A stretch of DNA of 64,000 bases from NCBI GenBank assembly GCA_032433765.1, contig JAVIAB010000025.1, positions 32,714,115 through 32,778,114 on the forward strand, read 5' to 3'. The notes beneath the pieces are model-generated. The model was not told the DNA's origin. It was given only the letters and a program-made list of their open reading frames with translations, and searched no databases. Below are positions 35,867 to 46,155 of the stretch, piece by piece (the first letter of the stretch is position 1; each line of letters begins with the position of its first letter). The position numbers and the translations under genes were made by a program. Source of the stretch: Megaustenia siamemsis. Taxonomy: Eukaryota; Mollusca; Gastropoda; Stylommatophora; Ariophantidae.

Positions 35867-36260
35867 CATCCTTGCCTCTTTTGTTAGAGTTCTTTTCAGT
35901 GTTCTTTAAGGTCATCCTCTTTTCCTCTGACCTGATGTTTCCCATGTGAGAGTACTTAGTTATTCTCTGGTAGTTTCTTCTAAATACATCCCGACATATG
36001 TCCACCTTCTTTTCTTATTAGTAGACGAGATAAATGATTACATTGCCATTTCTCTTATTTCAACATTGGTCTTGAACTCATTCCATTTAATTCAAAGTCT
36101 GAGACATTTGTCATCAGATGCACTGAGTTTTTTCTCAATCCCTTTTGTAGTTTTCCAGCATTTGCACGCACACACATAAGTGTGGGTTGATAATACGTTT
36201 GAGTTGAAAATTCTATGTTATGTTTTCGTGCTTTCATGTTTTCAAATATCTTTGATTTCC
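35867..36260 (-). mobile_element. LINE A' 3' region, decayed
   Basis: tctttaaggtcatcctcttt, acatcccgacatatgtccac, gaactcattccatttaattc and tttctcaatcccttttgtag follow the LINE A' order seen at 29490-29770. No intact frame. Confidence 0.75.
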
Positions 36261-36274
36261 ATATTGCTTTCGGG

Positions 36275-36630
36275 GGAGCAGAAGCACATGTGACCTGTGG
36301 TCCACAATAACAGGGTTGGCGCACCATCAGCTGACCAAGACCTAGCAGTTCTACCTCCTCGTAGTCTCCGGTAACAGTCTGCGTCAAAACAGGCTGGCTA
36401 ACAGAAATTAGGATTGCCGTATTCCCTGTAGTGGTGACTGTTGCTGATATAGAGGACCCAGTATTGCAGTACCTCTGGGCTGGACTAGTAGTTTCTCAAC
36501 ATAGCCTGGGATAGATGAACTCCAACTTCTGCAGTAAGAGCCGGGAATGTCAAGAAAGCCATTATGACCCGCCACATCAATGAGTCAAAGGGCACCCTGC
36601 TCGCATCAACTCGTGGCATTACGTCAGAAT
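36275..36630. other. Unassigned intron segment, unlike its surroundings
   Basis: A less AT-rich stretch (ctgtggtccacaataacagg, gcctgggatagatgaactcc, gcaccctgctcgcatcaact). It has no recognised domain, TSD or tandem order, and no second copy was spotted in the window. It may be an unidentified repeat. Confidence 0.4.
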
Positions 36631-36769
36631 TTTATATTTTTTTTTTTTTTTAATTTACATCAAACAAAAAAAGATAGAAATTAATCAGGCATTTGAACCC
36701 AGGAATATGGTAAATAGAGTTTCTTATTTCCAGACTAATTTACCATTTTGTTCTTCTTCTTTCCTTCCT

Positions 36770-37085
36770 TCCTGTCTGAGTGTAATCATAACTATTTATT
36801 TCTTTTTCAACAAATCCCCATATTGCTTCAAGGTTTTTAAAACCTAAAGCCACCTTTGCTATTCTATTTCTTTTCTAGATTCTCCCTTTTGATCTACACT
36901 GCTACCAAGGTAGTTAAGGTAATCCACTTCCTGTACCTTCTTCCCATCCAGGTAAATATTGCCTTTTAGTACACCCCTGGTTGTCATTATTTTGGTTGTC
37001 TCTCTATTAATTTCAAGTCCTATTCTTCATGTCTTTATTAGATGAGACAGTTTAGGGCTTGATTTGACTTGATCTCTGAACCCGC
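36770..37085 (-). mobile_element. LINE remnant after the RT catalytic box
   Basis: The complement reads aggacttgaaattaatagag (LEINRE-like), then a stretch equivalent to GKKVQEVDYLNYLG. This corresponds to the region after FADD in LINEs A to D. Frames are broken and the family is uncertain. Confidence 0.6.
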
Positions 37086-37214
37086 TCTAATAATAAACAA
37101 TATAGCAGTGATGTTGATAAACAAACATTTGTTACAATTATAAGTATATACAGTTATAGTTAACTGGTGATGGTATTGCTGTTTGTGGTCTACTGTAAAA
37201 ATAAATTTAGAATC

Positions 37215-37652
37215 CTTGATCCAGTTCAGTTATGGTTATAGTTAGTCGAAGACCCTGGTATCACTGCAAAGAATTAGAATTCATAATTGCTCAACCGCCA
37301 ACACCAGTGGAATCATCCGAATTAAAACTCATCTCATTGAAGTATCCAAACAAAGAAAGGCAGCTGAAGTCCCCAACATAGCAGTTACAGCACATGCCAA
37401 AAGACATAAGGCCAAACGGCACCAAAAGTGAACGCAGTTGAACTATCCTTTGTCATAAAATATCATAATTCATCATAAGCAATTGGAATATCGAAACATG
37501 ATCCGGATGAAAAATACAGCTTAGTGTGCACAGAGCACTAAACTCAGTAGCTCTGGCAGCAGCCAGAATTGGAAATGAGGAAACTACAAGGAACACTTTT
37601 CAGACAGAGCCTCAATGGTTCCTGCTGCCTATCCACCACATTGACAGGAAGT
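37215..37652 (+). mobile_element. Repeat F, ~430 bp
   Basis: gttagtcgaagaccctggta, cataattgctcaaccgccaa, ggcagctgaagtccccaaca, agacataaggccaaacggc and cctgctgcctatccaccaca. Collinear with 28105-28532. Confidence 0.87.
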
Positions 37653-37689
37653 CAGTTCAGTTATATAAAGTAAAGTAAATATGTAAATG

Positions 37690-38235
37690 CAAGGAAGAAA
37701 ACTGATTCATTTGAAACAAAATGCTACAGAAAAATCCTTAAGATATCTTGGATAATGAAAAAGAGCAATGAAGAAATATTAAAAGATTTAAACTTATAGA
37801 CTTATAAACACCATTCTAGAGAGGAAATTAAAGTACTGTGGCTACTTCAAAAGATATAACTGGGTGGATAGAACAATAAAAGAAGGCATGGTTCCAGGGC
37901 GGCACATCAGGGGCAGACCAAGAAGAAGGTGGTTTCAAGACACCAAGGAGACCCTGAACGTGACAACAGAAGAAGTGGGAGATCTGGCTAGAGACAGAGA
38001 TTCTTTCAGATGGGCTGTGGTAAATGCAATGTTCTGTGATAGATCTGGCTAGAGACAGAGATTCTTTCAGATGGGCTGTGGTAAATGCAATGTTCTGTGA
38101 TAGATCTGGCTAGAGACAGAGATTCTTTCAGATGGGCTGTGGTAAATGCAATGTTCTGTGATAGATCTGGCTAGAGACAGAGATTCTTTCAGACGGGCTA
38201 TGGTGAATGCAATGTTCTGCAAAGGACATACGACC
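37690..38235 (+). mobile_element. LINE D 3' end with 61-bp repeat
   Basis: aaaatgctacagaaaaatcc and tcttggataatgaaaaagag, then the frame 37864-38052 reading GRHIRGRPRRRWFQDTKETL and DLARDRDSFRWAVVNAMFCD. The C-terminal coding segment is repeated in tandem up to 38222, then gacctgatgatga. It is the better preserved of two LINE D copies. Confidence 0.88.
37981..38222 (+). repeat. 61-bp tandem repeat, 4 copies, within LINE D
   Basis: The same unit as at 23736-24284, but with local marks gtaaatgcaatgttctgtga instead of gtgagtgcaacgttctgtgg. The joint between units also differs (tgat versus tggg). Confidence 0.95.
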
Positions 38236-38284
38236 TGATGATGAAATAAGTAAAAGTTCTCTTGACGCCTTGCTAATTAAAAAG

Positions 38285-38800
38285 TAAAGAGCCCCGTCCT
38301 ACCAAATGGTGTATAGGGAAAATGGTGTTAGTGACTATAATTTTTACAGACCTTCGGCACATGATTTTTGGTGTACATAAGGAATATTGTGTAGTGACTA
38401 TATGTTTTCTTTAACCAATGACACATTTTTTAATAATGTGGTCGGTATCATGCTAGACTGCCCTTACTTCCCACAAAAAATATTGTGGTCGGTATCATGC
38501 TAGACTGCCCTTACTTCCCACAACAAATAATGTGGTCGGTATCATGCTAGACTGCCCTTACTTCCCACAAAAAATATTGTGGTCGGTATCATGCTAGACT
38601 GCCCTTACTTCCCACAAAAAATATTGTGGTCGGTATCATGCTAGACTGCCCTTACTTCCCACAAAAAATATTGTGGTCGGTATCATATGCTAGACTGCCC
38701 TTACTTCCCACAAAAAATATTGTGGTCGGTATCATGCTAGACTGCCCTTACTTCCCACAAAAAATATCTGGTACCAATTTTTAGAGGCTGGGTGAACTGC
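38285..38800 (-). mobile_element. SINE1-related copy carrying an internal tandem expansion
   Basis: tggtgtatagggaaaatggt, gtgttagtgactata, gaccttcggcacatgatttt at the 3' side, and atctggtaccaattt, ggctgggtgaactgc at the 5' side, are SINE1 body words. Between them the segment tgtggtcggtatcatgctag is multiplied. Confidence 0.78.
38436..38767. repeat. ~47-bp tandem repeat, 7 copies, inside SINE1
   Basis: The unit tgtggtcggtatcatgctag, actgcccttacttcccacaa, aaaatat repeats with one ata insertion (tcatatgctag). It corresponds to the SINE1 body atgtggtcggtattacgccc, gtgctgctttactttccc, agaaaaaa. Confidence 0.95.
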
Positions 38801-38867
38801 AAAGCCTTGTTAATCTAAAATAAAAAATAGATTTATCTCGGAATTGAACCAAGACTCTCCTGATCAG

Positions 38868-39165
38868 TAGTCACTGCTGGGGACTGGTTGGTCTCGAGGC
38901 AAGATGCCAGCCTTGTGACAGAGAGGTTGTGAGTTCAAATCCCGGCAGCACCAATTGGGATTTTTATTTATGATTTCTCTCTGCGGCAACTACCCCGAGT
39001 GTCAGCAGCGAGGCCTGATTGAAACATCAATTATTAATGGACGAAAAAAATATGAGTACCTCCAAAGACGGAGTTATCCGTCTGTGCGGCGAGGGACCCC
39101 TGTGCACACAGTTGTCAGGAAAAAACAGATTAACACATAAAATTCAATTCCTAGTCTCTAGGGAC
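38868..39165 (+). mobile_element. SINE4, derived from a Leu/Ser-type tRNA
   Basis: Box A region gactggttggtctcgaggca and box B gagttcaaatcccggcagca are separated by a long variable-arm-like stretch, as in class II tRNAs. The body has gcgaggcctgattgaaacat, gagttatccgtctgtgcggc and gagggacccctgtgcacaca. It is paired with the reverse copy at 59132-59483. Confidence 0.87.
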
Positions 39166-39204
39166 TTCGTCAGAGGTCAAATGAAATGGCGACTGGAAAA
39201 TGAA

Positions 39205-39275
39205 ACACACCAAAAAAAATTACGTTTCGGCTCAGTAGACCTTCAGCAGAAACAAACAACACACACATAGATATG
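39205..39275 (+). mobile_element. Fold-back element arm fragment
   Basis: acgtttcggctcagtagacc, ttcagcagaaacaaacaac and acacacata match the inner end of the left arm at 61735-61770. Confidence 0.6.
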
Positions 39276-39359
39276 TAAATAAATAAAATTAACCCTTAAT
39301 AGGCTCACTAACCACTCAGCTTCCAAAGCTCCAATGTTAATGTCATTTGTTTTGTACAG

Positions 39360-39478
39360 ACCTTTGCCTGTGGTGCTTCCAGAAAGTGAAAATGAACCAG
39401 TAGACTTCAGAAATCAACTCACAGAAGATAAATTACTAAGCATTAGTGAGCAGGACACCAGTGTTAATATTCCACAAA
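39360..39478 (+). CDS. Fhod: FHOD formin exon (acidic linker)
   Basis: The acceptor is ttttgtacag and the donor is AAA|GTGAGT. One base closes the Glu codon from 28789, then 39 codons follow: PLPVVLPESENEPVDFRNQL, TEDKLLSISEQDTSVNIPQ, plus one base (A) that 46156 completes. It is an acidic, poorly conserved linker with no domain. Its support is phase continuity on both sides, the strong donor, and a coding-like composition unlike the repeats around it. Confidence 0.88.
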
Positions 39479-39596
39479 GTGAGTACTTGTGCAGATTTCT
39501 TTAAACTCATTACCTGCTCATCATAATCTTTGCATGGCAGAGTACAATTGTTAACAGCAAACTATTCAAAGTTTGGAAGCATTCCACTAACTTCAA

Positions 39597-39925
39597 AGGT
39601 AAAGGTAAAGTACAAGACTTGAACCGGCATCTTAGCACGCGAGTTTAAACCCATATGTGCTCGGCCGCCTATTCAGAAATGTTCAGAAATTTCTGTATAG
39701 TGTCGCCTCAAGCATCGAAACTCAGATGTGAGATGACATTCCTCACCTCCCCAGGGTTATTATCCTGGTACCCATTTCTGCCAACGGCTGTGTCGACCGT
39801 GGGGGTATTTTTTTTTTTCAACCACGAGTACAATTCACACTGCTCCCAGTGGGAATCGAACACGGGTTTGTCCGAACGTTGGTAGTCCAGTGGGGTGGTT
39901 TTCCCAACTAGGCTACCAAGATTAT
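39597..39925 (-). mobile_element. SINE3, tRNA-derived, near full-length
   Basis: On minus the head reads tagcctagttgggaaaacca (box A) and gtgttcgattcccactggga (box B). The body and tail end in tactttacctttacc. Other pieces lie at 19931, 43846 and 61268. The head differs from those of SINE1 and SINE4. Confidence 0.87.
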
Positions 39926-39992
39926 CATCATCATTTGCCATACCGGTTGTCGTAGACGATCATGTTCTTCTACAACCTTATATTCACAGTAA
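39926..39992 (-). mobile_element. LINE B 3' end, part before SINE1
   Basis: catcatcatttgccataccg, gttgtcgtagacgatcatgt and tcttctacaaccttatattc are the LINE B terminus (compare 24668-24725). It continues after SINE1 at 40244. Confidence 0.82.
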
Positions 39993-40243
39993 AAAATTAA
40001 AGTGCCCCGTTACGCCACATGGCATATAGGGAATATGGTGTTAGTGGCCATAATTTTTACAGACTTTCAGCACATGATTTTTGGGGTAATGTGGTTGGTA
40101 TTACGCCCATGCTGCTTTACTTTTCCAGAAAAAAATTGGGGCCCATTTAAAGTTGGGTGAATCTGGAAGTCGTCGACCAGAATTGAACCCAACCTTTTGT
40201 CCTTTGTATTCCAGTTCACTAACCAGTGAGCTATCACAGCTCC
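39993..40243 (-). mobile_element. SINE1 inserted in LINE B
   Basis: agtgccccgttacgccacat, ggcatatagggaatatggtg, tgtggttggtattacgccc and the head aaccagtgagctatcacagc, tccct. The box B complement is gaattgaacccaacc. Flanking repeats are weak (cacagt/tacagt). Confidence 0.9.
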
Positions 40244-40500
40244 CTGTCTACAGTGCATCATATCAATTCTGTTGTGGACTGTTTTCCATGCCATGACACC
40301 AAGCTATCTAGTATCTTTTCTCTTTGTCGTCTGCGATCTCTCTTTCCCTGTATATTGCCAGTTGTAGCCAAGTATTCCAACTTTCCTTTTCTCATGATGT
40401 GCCCGAAAAATGTTGATTGTTTCTTTCTTATCTCTTTTAGGAGCTTCCTTTTTGGAGTCCCCGTTAACATCATTAGCTGTAGATATTAATTTGTATTTTG
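40244..40500 (-). mobile_element. LINE B, part beyond SINE1
   Basis: The minus frame reads IRKKQSTFFGHIMRKGKLEYL, then GNIQGKRDRRRQREKILDSL and VSWHGKQSTTELI. 5'-truncated near tttttggagtccccg. Confidence 0.9.
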
Positions 40501-40504
40501 ACAT

Positions 40505-40870
40505 AATTTTACTTGGCAATATAAAAAGGTAGTTAGTTTGCCATTCCTTTCCTTCTTGGCAGTGACTGTACTAGTCGGAGATCGCAGCCATTGTCTCTAT
40601 ACATGAGATCCTCTGCTTGCCATCATGGAGTGGGGACCATAACCGGCACTACTTGTTGGCTGCTCCCACAACACTAACCACCACCTGCTCCAATGGCTTC
40701 ACGTAACACTAATTGGGGGGTGGGGGGGGGGCTAAACAAGAGCTCCACATTGCCCAAGGGTGTCCCAAAGACTAGCGGAGGAAAGGAGACATCTTACTCC
40801 TCCTTTGGTAGGGGATAACTCTACCTCTACCCTGCTAACCAGAAAAAAAATCGTATTAGTTAAAACATAT
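40505..40870. other. Unassigned intron segment with a G-run
   Basis: Higher-GC stretch (cactacttgttggctgctcc, ccaagggtgtcccaaagact) with a gggtgggggggggg run at about 40715-40731. No domain, copy or terminal repeat was recognised. Confidence 0.4.
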
Positions 40871-41044
40871 TTGAGATTTAGTCATTTTTATTTCATTGAA
40901 AAAAAGCTAAAATTCGCTGATACGTGCAGAGAATAGGTTTAAAGGGGTTCCCCATAAAGGAGAGGGAGGATAAAAATAACATTTGGTTAAATTGTATGTT
41001 TAAAGCTCTACATGATTAATAGCTCTACATGATTAATAGCTCTA

Positions 41045-41150
41045 CATGATTAATGGACGACACAAATTTAAGCGACAATTCAGCTCAGTAGGTCTTCAGC
41101 AGGAACAAACAAACAAACAACACACACACACACACACACAGATATGTAAG
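41045..41150 (+). mobile_element. Fold-back element arm plus (AC)n
   Basis: ttaatggacgacacaaattt, cagctcagtaggtcttcagc and aggaacaaacaaac match the left arm at 61720-61770. An (AC)n run follows. Confidence 0.65.
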
Positions 41151-41164
41151 TAAACATGTAGGAC

Positions 41165-41305
41165 TATATACCTTAAAGTGTATATGAAATATGATGGTAG
41201 TGTCCATATTTTTTCAATAACCAATGGCAAATTTTATGGGTGATGTGCTTGGTATCATGCCAGGCTGACCTATTTTTCAAAATAAATGTGGTATCCATCT
41301 GACAT
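41165..41305 (-). mobile_element. Diverged SINE1-like fragment
   Basis: tatgaaatatgatggtagtg, ccatattttttcaataacca, gggtgatgtgcttggtatca and atgtggtatccatctg follow the SINE1 body order at 38330-38480. Confidence 0.6.
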
Positions 41306-41334
41306 TTATGTTTTGCCACATAGTCCGCCACTCT

Positions 41335-41572
41335 CAGTTTTATTAATGTGAACCGTCATCAAACCATATTCATTTCACATGCCTTGTATCATCTTGATAT
41401 TGGTGAAATCTAATACCTTGTTCAATTATCTTATAATTCATATTTAATATGTTACATGTTAGATAAATATAAATATTGATAAGATTGATTTTTAAAACCA
41501 TGCAAGATTTTGTCTCTGAAATCTCTTCTGTTGTGTCAATAAAAATCTTCCATATAGAAAGAGTTAACCATT
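41335..41572 (-). mobile_element. TTAA-flanked MITE, degenerate second copy
   Basis: atgccttgtatcatcttgat, attggtgaaatctaatacct and gaaatctcttctgttg are the reverse complement of the element at 52509-52807. The right end is agaaagagttaa. The left terminus has decayed. Confidence 0.75.
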
Positions 41573-42275
41573 ACACTACCGAAGTCATTACCTTGCATAC
41601 TCTTTGCCATCCACGTAAATGAACTGGGTACATTCAATCTGTTACAAATACAATAAGGTTGCTTCTACTAATATGTTCTTGGAGCAACTCATAGCTGATT
41701 GCTTCCATCAGGATTAATGAATCAAAACTGATCAAGATACTTTTCTACTTGCCTAATGTGTGACTGGTAGCAAACCAGTTAGTCTGGCCAAACATAAAGA
41801 TATTGAAGAGGGAAGACAATCTGGTACCCAAAAATGTTGTGTTAAAGTCAAAGATGTTGGGCTGCAAGGCACAAAATAATGCAGTTTGTTGTACACAACA
41901 ATACAACACATCAATGCCATGTTCAAAGGAGTAGCACAGGACTTTTTTGTCAGCCTTGAGTCCATGTTACTCCTTCAGATGAAAGAGATGAGAGTGATGG
42001 ACACAGCAAGAAATGAGAAATTTAGTGGGAGTGTAAGAAGACTTATCAACCAATACAGAACTGTCAGTTGCTGGACACTGCAAGACTTGCTGAGGAAAGG
42101 ATCTGAGCACCTATGGACATGTTCAGAATGCAATGATGATGACCCGCTAATAACTCAATAACTCAAGGAGTAGCATCAGATGAACACAGTAGAAAAAGAA
42201 AAATGTGTTCTTGTATAAAGAACCAATATCATCATTATGAAAGTGTCCTTTAGTAATCCAATCTTTTTCATTCTT
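41573..42275 (+). other. Unassigned segment with a 91-codon open frame
   Basis: Frame 41886-42161 reads MLYTTIQHINAMFKGVAQDF, MKEMRVMDTARNEKFSG, RRLINQYRTVSCWTLQDLL and ends WTCSECNDDDPLITQ. The composition looks coding-like and the surroundings are non-tandem, but I recognise no family and see no splice support for the formin. It could be a transposon or pseudogene fragment. Confidence 0.35.
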
Positions 42276-42277
42276 CT

Positions 42278-43090
42278 TCTTCTACCTTTTTTAGCTCCCA
42301 GTGGAGCATAGGTCTTTAACAAACACTTTCCAAGTCGTTCTGTTTTTTGCCATTCTTTTAAGATCATTCCATGTCTTCCCCATCATCTTCATCTCTGCTT
42401 CTATCTGTCTTCTCCAAGAATTCCTTGGTCTTCCTCTTTGTCTTTTCCCCTGAGGGATTCCAAAAAAGGGCCTGTTGTGTAATACTCTCAGTTGGCTTCC
42501 GTAGTGTGTGTCCTATCCAGCGCCATCGTCTTCGCTGTATCTCTTTATCCACTAGTATTTAACTGGTACATTTCCATAATTCTATGTTAGTGATTTTGTC
42601 CTGCCATTTCCATCCTTTTATTCTGCGTAAGCATCCATTAATGAAAGTCTGTATCTTCGTGATTGTCAATTTTGTTGTTCTCCATGTTTCACAGCCATAT
42701 AATAGGACCGACTTAACATTTGAGTTGAAAATTTTTATTTTTGTATTTAACCTAATTTCTTTGGATTTCCATATGTTACTCAGTGCAATGAAAGCTCCTC
42801 TTGCTTTTGATATCCTTATTTTGGTATCATTTTCTGTTCCTCCCTCTTTATCTATATTACTGTCCAGATATATGTAAGATTGTATGTCTAGTAGAGGTAT
42901 TTCTCCTAGTTTTATTTGGTTATTGCCAACTGCATTAATTCTCATAATGTTGGTCTTATATCTATTAATCTTCAGTCCTAGCTGTTGTGATCTTTCATCA
43001 AGTATGCTCATTTTATCTTGCATCTGTTGATGGCTAATCTTTTTCATAACCACACAGAAAAATCTTGGCATACATTCCACTACTCTGACA
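42278..43090 (-). mobile_element. LINE C 3' part, including the region after RT motif C
   Basis: The minus frame 43098-42559 (179 codons) has LGLKINRYKTNIMRINAVG (RT motif D region), IYLDSNIDKEGG, NSNVKSVLLYGCETWRTTKL and RIKGWKWQDKI. After a frameshift, MDKEIQRRRWRWIGHTLRKP follows. It ends in the gaagaagaa tail at 42275. It is the longest LINE C copy here, yet still lacks the FADD box. Confidence 0.92.
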
Positions 43091-43171
43091 AGGGTCATAT
43101 GATAATTTTAGAAAAATTTGTTAATATGTCACTGACAGTCTTTTTTTTTTTTAAATTTGCTATATTATTTG

Positions 43172-43368
43172 AATTCAAGACATATAGAGATAAGAGAAAT
43201 GGCCATACAACCAACAACCTCATCTACAATTAGGAAAATAAGATGGGCATATGACAGATATGTGCTGAGAAGAGACAAGAGAATTCCAAAATAGGCTATT
43301 CAATGGGGAAACATTGGGGTACAGAAATAGAGGAAGACCTAATGAGACACTAAAAACAATATCTTTAA
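43172..43368 (+). mobile_element. LINE A' 3' coding remnant
   Basis: gagataagagaaatggccat, ctcatctacaattaggaaaa, gtgctgagaagagacaagag and gaggaagacctaatgagaca follow LINE A' (58995-59130). It leads straight into the 19-bp array. Confidence 0.8.
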
Positions 43369-43369
43369 G

Positions 43370-46050
43370 TGAAGATACAGCATAAACCCCAAGATACAGT
43401 ATAACCCCCAAGATACAGTATAATCCCCAAGATACAGTTTAACCCCCCAGATACAGTATAACCCCCAAGATACAGTGTGACTCCCAAGATACAGTTTAAC
43501 CCCCAAGGTACAGTGTGACTCCCAAGATACAGTATAACCCCCAAGATACAGTATAACCCCCAAGATACAGTGTGACTCCCAAGATACAGTATAACCCCCA
43601 ATATACAGTGTGACTCCCAAGATACAGTATAACCCCCAAGATACAGTATAACCCCCAAGATACAGTGTGACTCCCAAGATACAGTATAACCCCCAAGATA
43701 CAGTATAACCCCCAAGATACAGTGTGACTCCCAAGATACAGTATGACCCACAACATACAATATAACCCTCAAGATAAAGTATGATCCCCCTCTTCTCCCA
43801 GAGACAGTATGGCCCTAAAGATATAGTATTACTCTCAAGATACAGTAAAGGTAAAGTATGAGACTTGAACCGGCGTCTTAGCACGAGGGTTTACACCCAT
43901 ATGTACTCGGCCACCTATCCAGAAATGTTCGGAGATTCCTGGATAGTGTCACCTAAAACATCAAAACTCAGGTGCGAGGCAACATTCCTCACCTTCCCAG
44001 GAATGAGGAAACCTCAAGATACAGTATGACCCCCAAGATACAGTATGACCCCCAAGATACAGTATGACCCTAAAGATATAGTATTACTCTCAAGATACAG
44101 TATGACCCCCAAAATACAGTATGACTCACAATGTACAATATCTCTCTCTCTCTCTCTCTGCGTTCAGGACTCAATCAGAGTAAGGATTCCAGACTCTCAT
44201 ATGAAGTCAGCTGTCAGGCTAAGTGTGTTGATCGCCCCCACAGACAGAATATCACAATCAGAGTCTGTCAGATCCACAATGTACAATATAACCCTCAAGA
44301 TAAAGTATGACCCCCAAAATACAGTATGGCTCACAATGTACAATATAACCCTCAAAATAAAGTATGACCCCCAAAATACAGTATGGCTCACAATGTACAA
44401 TATAACCCTCAATATAAAGTATGATCCCCCACCCCAAGATATAGTTTGATCATAAAGATATAGTATTATTTGCAAGATACAGTATGACCCCCCCCCACCC
44501 CAGATTGAGTATGACCCCCAAGATACATTATGACCCTGAAGATACATTATGACCCACAAGATACATTATGACCATAAAGATATAGTATTACTCGCAAGAT
44601 ACAGCACGACCCCCCCCCCCCCTTCCCCAAGATTGAATATGACCCCCAAGATACATTATGACCCTCAAGATACATTATGACCCACAAGATACATTATGAC
44701 CCTCAAGATACATTATGAACCTCAAGATACATTATGACCCTCAAGATACATTATGACCTCCAAGATACAGTATGACCCGCAAGATACATTATGACCCTCA
44801 AGATACAATATGACCCCCAAGATACATTATGACCCCCCCAAGATACAGTATGACCCCCAAGATACATTATGACCCTCAAGATACAGTATGACCCTCAAGA
44901 TAAATTATGACCCTCAAGATACATTATGACCCTCAAGATACAGTATGATCCTCAAGATACATTATGACCCTCAAGATACATTATGACCCTCAAGATACAT
45001 TATGACCCGCAAGATACATTATGACACTCAAGATACATTATGACCCCCAAGATACATTATGACCACAATGAACAATATAACCCTCAAGACAAAGTATGAT
45101 CCCCCACCCTAGATATAGTATGACCATAAAGATATAGTATTATTTGCAAGATACAGTATGACCCCGCACCCCAGATTGAGTTTGACCCCCAAAATACATT
45201 ACGACCCTGAAGATGCATTATGACCCACAAGATACATTATGACCCACAAGATACATTATGACCCTCAAGATATATTATGACCCTCAAGATACATTATGAC
45301 CCCCCAAGATACATTATGACCCCCAAGATACATTATGACCCTCAAGATACAGTATGACCCTCAAGATACATTATGACCCCACAAGATTCATTATGACCCT
45401 CAAGATACATTATGACCCCCAAGATATAGTATTACTCTCAAGATATAGTATTACTCTCAAGATACAATATGACCCTAAAGATATAGTATTACTCTCAAGA
45501 TATAGTATTACTCTCAAGATACAATATGACCCTAAAGATATAGTATTACTCTCAAGATACAGTATGACCCCCAAAGATACAGTATTACTCTCAAGATACA
45601 GTATGACCCCCAAAGATACAGTATGACCCTAAAGATACAGTATAACCCTAAAGATACAGTATGACCCTAAAGATACAGTATGACCCTAAAGATATAGTAT
45701 TACTCTCAAGATACAGTATGACACCCCCCCAAGATAGAGTATGAATCTCAAGATGTAGTATGACTCTCAAGATACATTATGACCCACAATATACATTATG
45801 ACCCCCAAGATACAGTATGATCCCAAGATACATTATAACCCACAAGATACAGTATGACCCTCAAGATACAGTATGACCCACGAGATACAGTATAACCCAC
45901 AAGATACAGTATGAACCACAAGCTACAGTATAACCCACAAGATACAGAATGATCCACAAGATACAGTATGACCCACAAAATAGATTATGACCCACAAGAT
46001 ACAGTATAACCCACAAGATACAGTTTTACCCCCAGGATACAGTATGCATA
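43370..46050. repeat. 2.7-kb minisatellite, ~19-bp unit (aagatacagtatgaccccc)
   Basis: More than 120 units of 16-20 bases, varying as cagtata/cagtgtg/cattatg/tagtatt and acccccaa/accctcaa/acccacaa. Blocks of like variants cluster (cagtgtgactcc at 43470-43740, cattatgaccctc at 44640-45060, tagtattactctc at 45425-45720). C-runs and a (CT)n run at 44140-44160 interrupt it. It stops about 105 bases before exon 9. Frames such as LYLGSHTVSWG on minus are artefacts. Confidence 0.96.
43846..44012 (-). mobile_element. SINE3 3' half inserted in the 19-bp array
   Basis: ggtaaagtatgagacttgaa, ccggcgtcttagcacgaggg, gtactcggccacctatccag and cattcctcaccttcccagga match 39602-39760. Array units lie on both sides. 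Confidence 0.85.
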
Positions 46051-46155
46051 AATCTAGAAACAGATATTGTTTTTAAAATGTATGATTAATCTTGAGATGA
46101 TTGCTATTGTATCTTTTTTACTAAATTGTTTGTAACTCGATTTCTTTACAATCAG

